Shown: positions 23,813-38,617 of the stretch, one piece after another
How the letters are laid out: the number at the start of each line of letters is the position of its first letter
Numbering within the stretch: the first letter of the stretch is position 1
From: Ascidia mentula
Lineage: Eukaryota; Chordata; Ascidiacea; Phlebobranchia; Ascidiidae
Direction: 5' to 3'
Assembly: GCA_947561715.1 (NCBI GenBank)
Contig: OX387204.1
Span: forward strand, 8,127,001 to 8,191,000
DNA length: 64,000 bases
Notes under the pieces: model-generated
What the model saw: only the letters and a program-made list of their open reading frames with translations
Database searches by the model: none
Told to the model about the DNA's origin: nothing
Position numbers and translations under genes: made by a program

Positions 23813-26800
23813 TGCAGGTCTAGAGACTAGATCGACGATCAGAAAAGGGTTTTTCTGTAATAGTTTACCAATGTAAGTATGTAACATTAAATGATTAAAA
23901 CTTCCCAACAAACCAAATATCGCGCGCAAAAGTGGGGGATCCACCTCATATCCAACCCAGCATAGATAGAGATATAAGTTGTCCGCATTTCCCAACTCAT
24001 GGTTCCCGTTAACCAACATAAGCAATTTACAAAACAATTATACTTTTATCACAATTTATTGTACATACATTAGGTTAAAACACGTTTATTAGACGAGTCA
24101 TTGTACAATGATGTGACATGATACTTTCCGCTTGGTTGGGGTAGAGAGCAGTGTTTATAGAATAAAGCAAACGAAACTTTTACTTTTGAATGAAGAGAAC
24201 ATGTTAATGAAAAACAGAGAATATTTGGTAGAGTTGTGTAGTAATTAAATTTTATAACTGAACTTTAATCATGAAGTTAGTGAAACACAAAAGCCCGGTA
24301 TACTTACATTTTATTTTAGCATTTGTCGGTAAGTATTTTATTCGCTTGTAAAAGCTTATTGGTGGGATCGATGCATAAGCTTTTAATTTTTTTGACAACC
24401 ATGTCGAACTCTTCTCACTTATAAGACATGCACATTCTTCAAATTGTAATGCGCAAAGCCACAGGGTCTCCATCGAAGTCGGTGCAGAGCAGACGTTTGA
24501 CGAAACCTTTGCCCCAGGTGCAAATTAAATACCCAAACTCGTTTCTTCGTAGGCGTGCAAGCTGAACACCGGTGGTCGCACTCCAAGTCTGATGTTGATA
24601 CAGGAAGAGCTGAGTTGATATACAGAGCTGCCGCGACAGATGGATAGAGAGAGTAAGAGAGAAGCGTTAACCTCACTCCCCTGTCACCATACGGCAGCAC
24701 TGTGTCTCTTGGCCCAGCTCCGACACGTCCTGTTTGTTTAACAGTCACCGATTTTGGGCCCCGACTGTCACGTAACTCAATCCAGCGCAAAATGATAGGG
24801 AGCAGAATTATCAGTATTTGTCGACACACTACTCTTGCGCCCGCCCGCAGAAATTAATCATTAAGCATTTTGAATTGACAGTGCCAGACAAGCATAAGCT
24901 TTAGAGCCTAGACTCGCTGGTTTATTGACGCTACACTGGTCGGCTGTCCAGTAATTTAACAAAGAAAATTGACACATTCAATAATTGCAACAGGGCGCAT
25001 GGCTGGACTCGACATGCGCTAAAAAACGGAAATTCTCAACAACTATAAAAACTAGTCAAAATTAAATGAAAATATTAGGCCACACTTTCCGAGAAAAATG
25101 TCGCCTTTAACCTCAGTGTCTGGTAAAAAAAAGGTCAAAGCATTGCCGAAGAAGAAGTTCAGTGGCAATTCCATTTTGTCTGCTGCTTGCGTTTAACAAC
25201 CAGCAATCGGTTTTGCGTTGTTTATTCTGTTTGCTGCGAATCAAACACTCTGCGCAGACAGATGTGCAAACGCTAGCCAAGACGAGCGGGTAACGATGTC
25301 CTACCTCCCCGAACTCACAAAGAGGTGTTTGAATAAACAAGACTCCTCGCACAATAAGCGAGCCGCGTTGAACCGGTTAAGACCTCGCGGCGGTGTCTGG
25401 CCGGTTGGTTGCCCCGACAATAATCGCTATTTTGAAGTGAGTGTACGCGCAACGGCTAAAATTTCAAGAGATGTTGGGTCACTTGCTCTGATGACGTTTG
25501 GCGTCCTGTCACCACTTGTCAACACAGGCCGGTTCACAAGTGCTACTGCCTGAACTCTAGCACGAAACTAATTGTTAATTTGCATACAAACATGTTGTAA
25601 AATGTGTTGCGCCACGTGAACGCAACGAAAATTTTATGATGCGTGTTGCGCGAGTATTGCGGTTGTCTTCAAAGGTCGAATAAGTAGGGGTGACTTTATA
25701 GAATATCTAGTCTATACTACAAGATACGATAAGGAGATGCTCTATACTGTGTGCCAACTCGAAAGTGTAAACAGAGGCGGACGAATCGTGCCGGCACAAC
25801 GGACAAACGTAAAGGTTTGTTTACACAAGGCTGTGCAAAATGACTATAAATCGACAGAATAACACGAGACTTCCTCTGCACGACCGATAGCATGCCACTA
25901 TAACTTGACGCTGTAAAATGGTGCCGTTTCTGCGTACAATTTCTAGTCGGGCTTTAATCCATTTGTCTTCACTAGAATATTTTATGGTGTGTGTCGTCCT
26001 ACACAGTTCCTTCTTGTGCTGGAAGAATCCATTGTTTAGTAACCGGCACTGCAAAGGAAACAAATTTCCTTATAAGCAGCCTGGGCCCGTCGACGTCACC
26101 AAGGGTAGTAGGAATGAGCGGTAAGCAGCCCAAGACAAAGCTTTTTCCACAGCGTTGAGTAAGGTTACCAGCTCGTGAGTTTCTCCCTAGACAGGCAGTC
26201 TCACTCGAAGTGAGCAGTGCCCGATGTGGAGCACAAGGGGCACGCGCGACAAAGCGAATGACAGAAGAGATTGTTTAAATCGGAAAACTTTTGTTGGCTT
26301 GCGCACAACGCGGCGTAACTTAATGTTACACCTAATTTGACACAACTGTATTGTGTTGTTTCTTGTGTGTCAGTCAGTCGATCAGCTTGTTCTGCCTAGC
26401 GTTCTGTGGCTCATTGTCCGCTCTGCTAGAAACCTACCTGTAGGAAATAAATGCTACTTAACTTCGTGCTTACGGTAACCACCGAACCTAAATCGAAACT
26501 GGTATCGCGTTTATTCTGTTTATTATATTTGTAGGCAGGAAATATGGCATTACGTCACTTTCAGTTCACATTACTCTAACAGCCTCCACGTGTCGTTACG
26601 AAACTCACTATTCAGCAAAAATAAAACCAGGTTTATTTATTTATTTTATGTTGATGTTCATTAGGCTTATGTTGCAACTTGATTTGTTGTTACGTACGGC
26701 ATTCCAAGAGAAGCAATAAGTATTTATATGTTTGTCTTTGAAGTGGAAATTATCCTTCAGCATATTGCATTATGTTTGCAATGTATTTGTAATACACAAG

Positions 26801-29800
26801 ACAGATACAGAAGGCAAAAAATTGGCAAAGTTTTGCTAGTGTTACCATGTTACCAGATTTCTTAAGTAAAGGTTGTAAGATTTAAGTGTTGATTGCAGAG
26901 CTTTCGTTGTGCAACACAACGCTGTAAAAGTTGCTGCAGAAATATTTCATTGCGTATTTCCTTTAGTTTGTTCTAAACATTGTCAACGCAGCATCCAATA
27001 TCCTATGAATGATTTATGACTTTTAAGTTCCTGGCTCCATCGGTAAAAGCAAGGGACGACTGTGTTTTGGGCGTTATGTTGCCGTCATATCATTTCTTAC
27101 TCAAGACCAAGAAAACTCGCTCATCTCCGTTCTAGAATCGATTTGATTGCCACATCCTATAAACGAGTCGCTTCCTTTTGTCAAAGATTGACGGTTTGGT
27201 GTAGCTGCTATACGTGCGTGTGTGCATTGCATGGTAAGTTATTTCCTATACACTCCTAAACAAGAAACAGGCTTAAGTTTACGTCAGGTATGAACTCGAT
27301 AAAGCGTAAGGTAAGAATGTAAGCAAACAAATGTGAGGAATAGATGCCCAGATGCGTTATGAAATTTGGTCGTGGTTAGAATTCAAACTTCCAGTAAGAT
27401 GAATACAAAATTAAACCAGTAAATTTATGTTTGATCATTAATTGTTTCTAATTTTTTTTTTATTAAAGATATGGTCATGAATGACCCGATGTTTTTACAG
27501 TCAAATGAGACAATTTATAGACTGTTATGTGTAGCCACAGTAATGCTTGTGTACAATAGTGGGGCAGACATGCGGCCGCAATCTTTGCCTGTTTGCAGCC
27601 AAACAGGAAACAGCTTCTGCGGTGAGAAAAGCGGCTGCACAACCGCAGACGACTGATAGCAATGCTCACTGGTGCGGGTGCGGGGCCAGAGTATAACTTG
27701 ATTGGTAGGTATTACAACAAACATGAAACTTTGTTCTCACTGCCTTTCGTGCTTAACATGAAGTTTACCGTATCTCACACTCCAATATCGAGAAGGTAAC
27801 TGGTGTTTCTCTGTGGATCTGATGTTACGTTTTTACGGTGGTTCGACATCTGTTTTGTGAAAGTTAACACGGGTTACCCTTGAGTTCATATTTTTCTTCG
27901 GTACGCGCGTAACTAGCGCACTTCGACGTCATAGGATTGTGTCATGCAGCTCGTTGAGATGGATGGTGGTAGCAAGTGCAGGAAACCGCCTTCTTTATCA
28001 CGATGATGTGTTGGCATGATGGCACTGTCTCAAATTATTTGCGTGCAGCAATTGCCTGCAGTCGCGCTCATAACCTCGCCCGTCGGAATGCCGCTGCTTG
28101 CAAAGTTTTTAACTTCACGGAATGCTTTTGCGCATGTGTCTGCGGTTATTACTTTGTTATAGCACGGGAACCTGTATTATAAGATTTGCTCCCACTGACT
28201 TTTGACATCGAGTGTTGTTTTGAACCGGTTTTGCCGACAGCGTCAAGCTGTTTTTCATGTATGGCAAGTCTTCAAGACTTTTGGTCGAAAAAGCGAGCAA
28301 TAACCCTTATTGTGATCGCTCGTGAATTGCGAGAAAGGCATTTCGAGTGTCAGCTACGAAGGTAGAAGCGCCAACCCGTAACAGGTCAAACGTTCAGGCC
28401 GTGTGGGTGGCTGCGCGATGATGCGTGACGCGGAACGTCGGCCGACGAAAGGGCTTTGATTTTTATCACCGGCACCTGCCCCCGATAAACGGGAACACTG
28501 GAAATTTATTTTCGCCCGACGCGGCGCGTTGATGTTTGCGCGCAGTCAAATGTCATCAGGGCAGCAGTTGCGAAAGCGCCATTTCCCCTTTTGCTGCGGA
28601 AACCTCAAACAGTGTGTATTTGGACGTCCGTTTCCTGCCCTTACAGGACGAAAGTGTTTCCCATGTGGCGTTGACTTGCTGGCAACAATGGGAGCAAACC
28701 GATGTGACATTTCCACGTACGGCAAATGATGGGTATAGTTTTCATTTCGGTTTCATGATTAATCTTTTTCGTGGGCGAGATAGCGCAATTAAACCTTATT
28801 TGCGAAAATGACCTAAAATGGCTTCTATGCGATTAATTACCTTAAGCTCTCGGTCATCAAGGAAAGTTGATTCGCCCACTCTTCGCCAGTTGTACAGTGC
28901 CTGTTGGTTATCACCGTCGCTTGAAACCAGATAGCTGTACAATGCTGGTTGTGTTTTCGAGGGCCTATTTACAACATTCGAGGGCGGTTTAGTGTCGATA
29001 CGAGTGTCCTCGCCCTGCTCGCCCCGCTTTCGTTACTTTTGTCCGCGAAGACAAAAGGCCATGTGTAATGCGATGAACGACTAAGCTTTTTGTGAAAACT
29101 CCAACAAGTGCCTTGACACGGTCAAATATATGTACATACGTCATATTACAGACTAGCGTCACGCGCCTGCCACCCTGGTCCCGCATTGGGGCACTAGCAG
29201 CCTTGAGGATTTGTTATGGACACACGCTTATCGGCATCCAGCCACAAAAGGAACAAGATGCAAACATATTCGACGCGCTGCGAGTTCGTCGTGCCACAGC
29301 ACACGCCCCAGGCACTCGGCTTGCCATTTCAGGGGCCGAAGCGGACTGTCAGTGACGTTTAATTAATTTTGAAGTGACTTTGTGCCTTCAAACCACAGGT
29401 GTTCAAGTACAGCGTCTTTGTTTCACCCCTGGGTAAATTTGACATCTGCTTTGTGGACAGTACAAACTGGTGTGTGCCACCGCAGCATTAAGTCGCGGGA
29501 GTTCGAATCTGAAAAACTGCCGCCACCCTATTTAGTTTGACTCGAGGCGTCAGTTTACACAGCTTCCCGTCATGTCAATCAATCGATGGCTTAACAATAG
29601 CTGCTTTGCAAGATTGCTGCGGTTGCGCGCTCAAAGAATTATCCTGTTGATTTCCACGCAACACTTCGTGGATGTGCGCGTCTGGAATATTACCTTGTTA
29701 TAATATTGAAGACATTAGACCTGGCTAAATTTCTCCTATGGCAGCCAAGGTGGTCTGTGTTTGCCGCGCTGTAGCTACGACGACTGCATTCTTGCGTTGA

Positions 29801-32800
29801 CGTCATTTCGGGCATGTTTCTGCGTATCCCGGTCGCATCTCTCTATCATCGTTTGCCGTTGTATGACGTAGGCGCCGCACTTGAGGAGTAAATTATCTCG
29901 CCACAAACGGCACAGCCTTCCTTCTCTTCCGTTCGCTTTTGCAGGATCAGGCCGTAGAAAACCCGGCGATTACCCTGTTGCCGGTCTAACTGTTGAGCAA
30001 TGACTTTTGAATGCCTGAGCAAAGACAGGGGAATAATGGGGCCGACTGTATTTTCAAAACAAAAATGTTGAAGGTCAAACTCGACTTGCGCAAGAGACAT
30101 GTCTATTGTTTAGAGTCGTCGGCCAAAGTGTTTCCGAATTTCTCCAGATTTAAATTGTGCCATTGACGTTTCGGCGGCGCCCTTTGCAGGTCTGTCCCAT
30201 CAATTCCGGAAGTTGTCGATGAGCGGTTTCTTGTGAGCTGTGTACAATTGAGCTCAAATTGATATTTCCCGTTGTACGTGTCTTCTTGCCTCTTGTTGCA
30301 AAACGCCCTGCGCTTGAAAGCTTGGAAGTGTTGTATAAATATTGCACAGTAACTTTTTTTAATTTTTCAAGGTGGTAAATTTGTATATGTGTAACTTTTC
30401 GAATCACGTAAAAGTTGGCCCCAAAGTTATAATGTGTTCTTGCCTGGAATCGTTAATTAAGTGGTACGATTGTCCGCTGCGAACATTTTGTCGATTGTCA
30501 CTCTCCAGAACGATGCGCAATTGTTCTTTGTTTCCGATGAAAAAGACAAACAAGGTGCGGGGCATGCGCCCTGAAAGACAACCTTTCATTGGTAACGCAC
30601 CTGCACCGTCCCGTGGACAGTTTGTTTTGGGAGGAATGTGCCCACCTTTTTCCAGTTCGCGCTATTTGTCGGGCGTGCCTCAGAAGTAGGAAAAACGGGG
30701 CCGTCGCAAGCCACCGCGCGATCGTTCACCGTTGAGTTCGACATGAAGTCACCTCTCTTTTAATACTCGCCAGGGACCCTCATATAGTTTTTGCTCTCAC
30801 GGCCAGTTTCTTCATTCAGAAAAAAAAAACTCCAAACGTGATTTCCGTTTTAGTTGTCACTGCGTCGTCGTACACGTCGTGTGATGAAGTTCGTCACCGA
30901 ACTTACAGCTAGGTGCTATTTACGGAAGTTAGTAAACGGCCGATCCAACTTTTTACCGTGACACATTTGTTTGTTCATAGTCCCGTTTTTGTCTGAAACG
31001 TATCTTATTCCACGCCCGGTGGTAGCCAAAATCGCGGTGAGTCATGCTGGGTAAAACATGTGGTCGCGTAGTGAGTACTACAAAAACCAGAAGCATTCCT
31101 TGGCGTGGTCTAGCGTGTGCACTTGCTACCTTCGTCGTAAAGCCCCATATTGACGAAAAAGCAAAGAAAACAGGCAATAAAGTTGCAACATGTTTGGCAC
31201 CCACAGGGTCGGCCTCACCCGTAGCGAGTCAGTTGCGCGACCAAGTGTGTCAATATTTGCAATGCTTTCAGTCACGTGTGCATCGCGATACACCCACCAA
31301 CCCAAAAATCATAAAGGCCACTGACAGCGAAATACTCAACCCCAGAGAAACCCGACGCGATACTTTCCTTGTCACGCACGCCTGCCACTCGACCGCTTAC
31401 CGATGTTTTCAAGTCGCCTCCGAACTGTACAACCGTTAAACTATTTGCGTCGGTCGCCTCTTGTCAGTCGACAGCTTGAGAATGCGCATCGCTTTGCACC
31501 CAGTCTCATGTGTACATACCTCTTTCTCTTGGACACCAACTGTCGGCAGTCAACGCGCCGGCGTCATTATGTTACGAGGAGCCCGTCTTAATAAAATTAC
31601 AGCGCGAGCATTAAGAAAACAATCATATTTGCGGCGCGCGGACCGATGCGAAACCGCACTGTAATTTGTTACGCGTAGTGTCAGCACGCACGAGTGATTT
31701 CGAATGTACGACTGCGAGAGTGCGCCGATTACTCAGCAGACACTTACATTTTGTTCGAGTCTCTGAAGGAGCTGTGTACAGAGTACAAGAACCTTTACAA
31801 GGCAAAATTTACTAGACAGGGATATGAAGCCTTATAACATTCAGTATCACTTGTGGGCAGCGTTGTGTTTGTCTTGTATGGTTACAACTTCAACAGTTTA
31901 TGGACAAGTCAATGTCGTATTTCCGCAGAGTGTTGTGTAGATTTTGGTTCGGTTGCCTTTGGCCCGTGCGTTTACATACGAGGGAAGTACTGCTTTTTAT
32001 TGTAGCGCTACCGGATCATCCATTGTTGTTCAGTCGTTAGCATATCAGCCGAGTACATGTCGTTGAAAGGATCGCAAAACGGCGATATTTGTATAGCATT
32101 TTCGGTAACATTCCTTTTGTTGCGTTGTTAGTTGACCTCAGAAGCAGTCATAGCCTAAATTCAATCACACACCACAGACTGTAGTAACACGATTATTTCC
32201 CTTTTTTCTGTGTTTTCAAATAGCGAATTCCTTTGATATCTCGGTTTGACATGTTTATGATGCGTCAGTAATCCGTTGTACGCCACCGTTGTACTGCTTT
32301 TCGAAGAAACGTGTGTGAAAGGTTTCGAAAACTAGCTCGCAAATGGTGTTCTCTGGTCAGCTGATCTGTATCCTGGCAAGTTTTTGTTGTTGATTGTTCG
32401 AGTGTTTTAACAGAACCGCGTTGAACCGTGTCAGCTTTGTCGATCAGAAATCCGTCGCTGGTAAGTTTGGTTTGAAACCCTGCGCCGTGACGCCAATTTG
32501 TTGACAATGGGAAACTGACGTAAGTGTGCGTTGAAACCCGACGCCCGACACTGGTGCGTTTCATTAGTTCTTGTTTGAGTAAACTCTCCTCCAGGCACTG
32601 CTAAATCAACTGCGAGCTGGAATAATTAAATAGCGGCAACAGTGATACAAAGTAATAACGCGCAGGCGAGTCAATAACCGTCATGTGTTGGTAAACTTGG
32701 TGTTAGCTTACAAGAACAGTCCGGGCCAGACATTCATGTATTGGATTGCGGGTAGCGTGTTGGGGTGGCAAATTAATAGCCGTACTTCACTGTTTGCCCC

Positions 32801-35800
32801 GCACTTATTTTCATTACAGCCTTAAGCGATGGGGGAGCCTAAATCACACCCAAACCTAATTAAGAAAATCGCACCTCGGTAATGAATATTGTACAGTGGA
32901 TGAGTTTCTCCTTATTACAGATATAAGTTTCGACAGAAAATGAAAGTTAATGGCTATTCGATATGTCACGTTCATCATCAATCGCACCCTTGGTTACAGC
33001 ACTCCGAGGCCTGTCTGCATCTAGTTGAATTCTGAAAGGATGTAGCCATTAATCATACTGCATTTGGGGATCCGCTAATACAATATGTTGCTGGCCTTCT
33101 TAGAAATGAGTTCGACATGGACGCCTGTGGGTTGTTGAACGGCAATATTAATACTTATTTGATGGAAATACCCCACAAGGGGCGGTTAGCTGGTATTAAT
33201 AACTTTTGCTTAGGACTTTTTTGTGTTATTGGACTGTTGCTACCCATTGGCACTTTGTCAATTGTTCCTTTGCGATTGTGTTCTCTGGATTCTCTTTTCG
33301 AAGCTTGCGTTAAAAATCGTGACATGACAACATAATGAAATTGTGCGCTTCTGCAACTACTATTCAAATGTTGCGCGGCCTGCTGATCTTTTGTGCTGAA
33401 AGACTGTTCTCAATACATTTCCCAGGGCGTTATGGCAGTCCATAGCACATTTTCAGTGGGGTTATGGTATGTATTTATGTCATGTGGGGGAGTTCGACCC
33501 GCCGACGCCTTGTAAGGGATGGTCAGTTAGTGAGTCATTTCGGGCACGTGACATTAAAATAGTTGTGTCATTGCTAGGGAGGAAATCATGTTTTCAACGA
33601 CGCGACGCAACGATGCACAATAGGCACCCCACGCCTTTCGTGTCGCCACATCAGCTGGGAACTTGCCGTTTACTTAATGGTTTTCTTTCTAGCGTGTAAC
33701 TAACAGTTTCTTACAAGTGAGCAAGGCCAGTTGCGTCGAGAGCACGTGCCAGCTTTGTTCAAGCCTTCTGGCGGTTTACAATGACCAGTTACAAGGCCAT
33801 TACTTGCGCGTGGTCGACTTGTCCTCAATTTCGTGACCATGCCAATCAGTTTAGAAGTGACGAGGAGGATGTCATGAAGTGAGACTAATAGTGCGCACCG
33901 CATTAGCGGTTTGTCGCTTTTCAAGAAATCGTGCAAGGCGGGTTGTGTGAATATAATGGACTGTATTCATTAACATCGGCTAACTGAGGCATGGTGTTTT
34001 GGCTTTCAAGCGCAGATGTACTTTTATTGGCCTACGTGAGTCAGCTTATGTTACTCTGAAATTCCTTGCATGCAAAGTTTGTGCATAATTTCACTTGTAA
34101 TTAGGGAGACAATCTGATCAATTTTTGTAGTATGTTGATTCAAACCTAATGCTCGATTAGTGGCTTTGCTAGTTGGTTTTGTTGGTTTTCACAATCTTCC
34201 AAACGAGATGATTTTCATCAGAATCAGCTTGGGGCTAGCCTATCATTCTCCGCTGCTGCAGCAACTATGTAGTGAACTGCTTTGGGGGACGCCGTTGTCA
34301 GCTTCATTTACTCGTCTGCTTTTTAATGGGCCTCGCATCGCCTTCCGTTTTAACCTTTGACCGCGGGCTGACGGATACGTCGTCTAGACGACACTTTTCG
34401 CCACGCTGTATCCACCGCTCTTTCACCCCGTCCAATTGCCGATTGATCGTCTTATCGCTGAAGATCGGGGTAGCCAAGTGATAAATGGATTACAGTCGAC
34501 CCGCAAAGGAGGCCGGCATGCATTCCCCCCGAAATTTTCGCGTATTATCGGGTTTCGAAAGTTACTCAAATTACGCCCGCATTGTCATTACGAGTTGAAG
34601 TACAGGTGCAACTTCCCATGGACACCTCAAATGAAAAGTTTGTCTTTGGTTTATTTGTATCCTTCAAGCGCAAAGACAATCAAAGTTGCAAAGGCGCAAC
34701 CAATTTGTTCGGGACGTAAGGAAGCGAAAGTATATTGCCGGTTGCTGGCGCGATTGCCAGTGAAGTTAGTTAGTCTACCCCTGGGATTGAAGGCTGCGGT
34801 TACGAGATGTACAGCCAGCGCCCCTTGTACTAACATATTGTTCCAACGCCGTGTCTTCATGATGTATTAACACCGGGTATATTTTGTATTTCGCGGCAAT
34901 TGTTAGTTTGTATTGCTGTTTCCGCCAATTCACTTTATTAAATACAACCTGCAGCTTCATAACTCTAAACATTGTAACGTTGTACTTTGTTATACTAAAT
35001 ACCTAAAGGATTCAGCGCCTTCGCGACAACCCCGGTCAATTAAATGTTCATCATGGATATAAGTAGGACATAGTGTTGCGTGGATATGCGAAAGAGTGAT
35101 TAAAAGACACCAGTGGCGCCGGACAAGGAATTGGCGGTTTTCGCCCACAGCGGATGTGCTTGTCCAACACTGTCCCACCTGCTGATCATCAGAAACTTAC
35201 TTGTTTTTTGAAACTTACTGTTTCACCGTGTTTTATTTTCTATTGGGCCGAGGAGTGCAATTGGCAAGCTGCAAGTGCATTGTCAAGAGTTGCTGTTTTG
35301 TTTTGCGCCTGTTTATCCTCACAGCGAAACGGAGCCCTTCGCTACCAATGCCGGAAAACATTAAAATGTTGCCATTTTCGAGGCACAGAAATCGATGGAG
35401 TGACGTTAGCGAGATGCCGGGCAAAACAATGCTGACGCAATTCGGTGTTGTGTCCCCTCTCAGCAAACACACAAAAATGGAAAGCAACCCACGTCACGGG
35501 TTTTCTCGGCATTATCTGAGACAAACACTAAAGTCAAAAATGAACACGTGCACATGAATGTGTACTCGAAAGCATTTGACGTCGTATAACGTCTCAAAAC
35601 TAGACCTATGATGAGGACGTCATGACGTGCCAACGTGCCTGACTGACAAATCATGGATATTGAGTTTGTGACGTCGTAACAGCGCGTGACGTGCCCCGTT
35701 ATCAGGCCTTTTACTTTTCGACAGACGCTCATCGCCCATGAGAATAGTCTTTGCCTTGCCTCTTTGCTTTCAACCTATACTATCGATTGTACTGAACGGC

Positions 35801-38617
35801 AATAAGAACCCATGGTTTAAACAAGAGAAGGCGAACACTGAGACATCACTTTGTGAACACAGGCCTGTAGCTTGGATTTAAAGATTGGTTGGGGGAGTTT
35901 AGATGAGGTCAGAAATCATACGAGGGCAAATTAGGTCGCAGTATAAGTCGCGAAATTGCCGCTTTACGCAATCTCAATTTCCTCTGATGGAATACACGCC
36001 TCGACGGAGCCAGCTCGCAGACCGTTTTCCGTAGGTGGTCTTGATTCAGAAACAATTCGGGCACTTGTCTATTTGCCGTAACGCGTCACTCACGACAGAT
36101 GAAAGTACGAGATGCGGCGGGTGGGTTTTGCTTGTTTACGCGCCCGTCTCGGATTAACGCCTTCTTCTGCGCCGCGCGCGTTACTTTCCTGAAGTGCTGC
36201 GTGCACAGTTCGGATACAAAACCGTTCTTCATTATGTGGGCCGTGTTTCCTAGGCCCGGTGGCCAAGTAAGCCATATGACACCACGTTGTGCAGATACCG
36301 CGGGGTATGTGTGCTTATCCGAAGGCTTGGAGGCATGCCTGTCTTGTGTATCGCTGTGCTTGTTTATTACTTACTTGAGGCGTAGTGTAAGGCCACCAGG
36401 ACAGCTTGTCGTATTGTATTTATAAGTATGTCGGTGAATGTACGGTGGTTGCACGGGTTAATGCTTGCGATTTTTACTTGCTACAATTTGCCAGTCGAGT
36501 TATTTATATTAAATAATGTATAAAATGTACTGCTTGATAATTTATTTTTTTTAAATTACTTCTGTTTTGGAAAATTTACTGGTGATATTTTAGAAGCTAC
36601 AAATCACTGTTGGTGTTTTTTTCATCGCAAAACTGTACAACCGACTGTAGAACTGGTCGTAGACTTATGTGGGTAATAGTTTCTTCCATGTCACAGTTCA
36701 CTGACTCCCGTTTTGACGTGTATGCCCATAACGATATTTGGGGAACTCACTTGTCGCAAAATACAAGTATCGTGATCGGGCGTGACGCTCGCGTTACAAT
36801 AGCGCGACTTCGGTTTGTGACGTCACGTCTCAATCCCTCGTGTTCGAGACTCGTGCTCGAAAGTTGCATCAACGATTGGGGCGCATTCCATAAATAGACG
36901 GTCCTGTTGCGAATTAAAGATATCTGTGTCTTCCGCCTTTTACTGCCATTTGCGTCATTGCGTGGGCAATATCTGCATGTGACATTATATTGTTATCGAT
37001 TGGCATTAATTGCCAGACAACCAATGAAAGTTTTAGGCTTTTTAGGGTTTGGTGGATAGGAAAGCTGCGTCATTGTTTCGAGATGTTTCCAAGCAGTTGG
37101 CACACAGACCGCGTTCGTTTCTTGGGTCCAATCGCCCCTGTCGACTGAGGAAGTTGAAGTCGCAGTCTCATGTTTCATGGGCGCAAATCACGCAGCCAAA
37201 GTGTTGGAGGGTGCGATTCAGTAGGACTTCTTATAACGCAGTGCATAAGTTTGCATTCAAACGAATTTTTTTCTATACTGCGAACACATGCCACAGTAGC
37301 GATGACTGCCGAGTCTGTTATTGTGTTCCAGTCAATTATATTTAGATCATTTTTCCAGAAGATTTCGTATTCAGTCGACTTCCCGAAATGTTTACTCGGC
37401 AAACACAGATAGGAAAGCTTGACAACATGTCAATCCAAGCGTTGTCATTAATGCTCTGGAGCTCGTGTTTGATGTACTAGATGCTTGGTTGTGTGACGTC
37501 ATAAAGGTTAATGGTTGTCGCGTGGAGGGGCAACTCATGCAATTATACAGTGGAAGCGATTTAATTGATTCAACACAGCGTTGCGCCTTCGTTCGTCTTT
37601 ATACACACCCGGTCTTGTTCCAAACAATCAAACACAGGCTGTGTGCGCAGGAAGGGTTGGAGAGGCGACGGCGGTGTCCCCGCGATCGATGCGCTTTCGT
37701 AGATGGAACAGGGAGCGGCTTTCTTCGCACTAAACAACGCAAGTGGCGGCTAAAGGCAGAAACTCGGGGAAAAAACTCCAACTGGCGGAGCTGGAAAGTG
37801 CAGGACCTAACGCGACGCTGACGCCACCAAACCGGGTGTTTCGCTGCTCCTCGCTTTCACGCGGGGCGGGCGTTCTCTTTTTGCTCCTTGCGCGTCGCGC
37901 GTCCGAAGATGGATCATCACGAAAAAGAGAGAGCTTGCAGCGAAATTTGTTCTGTGTTTTGCGTCGGCCGCTAAAGCGACGAGCTAAGTGAATTCTTCGC
38001 CCATTATAGCGCGGCGGACCTGCTCGCGAGGGTGCGAGCTCGCTTCGGCGTGGAAACAGACAGAGCGCAGTTTGGATTGGAGTGAGTTGATCGATAAGAA
38101 TGCTGTAATGTCGCTGCGCGGAATGCGCGAGTAGTAATCGAGAACAATGAGGCGAATTAGATGGTTTAACCCAGTGCAATTTAAATACCTCGAAGATTTA
38201 GTTCACTAGTGGATATAGGGTAATTGTTTTGTTTTTCTTGTTTAAAACACAGGTCGCCAGTTTTAATAAATCAGCTACTAGATTTTACACAACTGCTGCT
38301 CAATTGAACGTATGAACAGTTCCCTGGATTACAACGAAACGCCATAGAGAGCGAAGACCAATTAGCGTCAAATCAAGAGGGACAGACAACTCGTGGGAAG
38401 GTCTGTTTGTTTACAAATCCGTCTCACCGAAGCGCACAAACGCGTGAAACAAAAACGTATCCAGTCGTTGGAGCAGATGTGCTTGCGTCCAGTTAACGGG
38501 GGTCGTGAAGTGCTCCGATGAAGCCTGACTGCCTTCTACTGCGGAGCTATTCTAAACGACCTTAATAAGCACCAAAAACCGGTGGATTATTGGATTATAG
38601 AACCTACTGGATCTCCA
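23813..38617. other. 14.8-kb stretch without a supported gene; RAD51AP1 promoter side and ZMIZ upstream region
   Basis: Lies between divergent RAD51AP1 (-) and ZMIZ (+), so it should hold both promoters and perhaps non-coding 5' exons of ZMIZ. The longest open frames (149 codons minus at 37730-38179, 144 codons plus at 34436-34870, 131 plus at 31044-31439) show no domain, no splice-consistent extension and overlap other frames. It looks richer in G+C and CpG than the flanking gene introns, most clearly near 37650-38100. No tRNA, rRNA, mobile element ends or tandem array were recognised. Confidence 0.5.

Noticed and set aside
24419-24829. 136-codon minus-strand open frame upstream of RAD51AP1
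   Set aside because: No recognisable domain, no fitting splice sites and it lies in the promoter side of RAD51AP1; treated as chance.
34436-34870. 144-codon plus-strand open frame in the gene-free interval
   Set aside because: Cysteine and arginine rich translation without any motif; no splice-consistent neighbours.
37730-38179. 149-codon minus-strand open frame before ZMIZ
   Set aside because: Lies in a G+C-rich stretch where stop codons are rarer; overlaps another open frame and has no family resemblance.
38582-38617. Earlier in-frame ATG for ZMIZ
   Set aside because: An acceptor-like TTATAG at 38595-38600 separates it from the conserved part, and family N-termini begin close to the later ATG.
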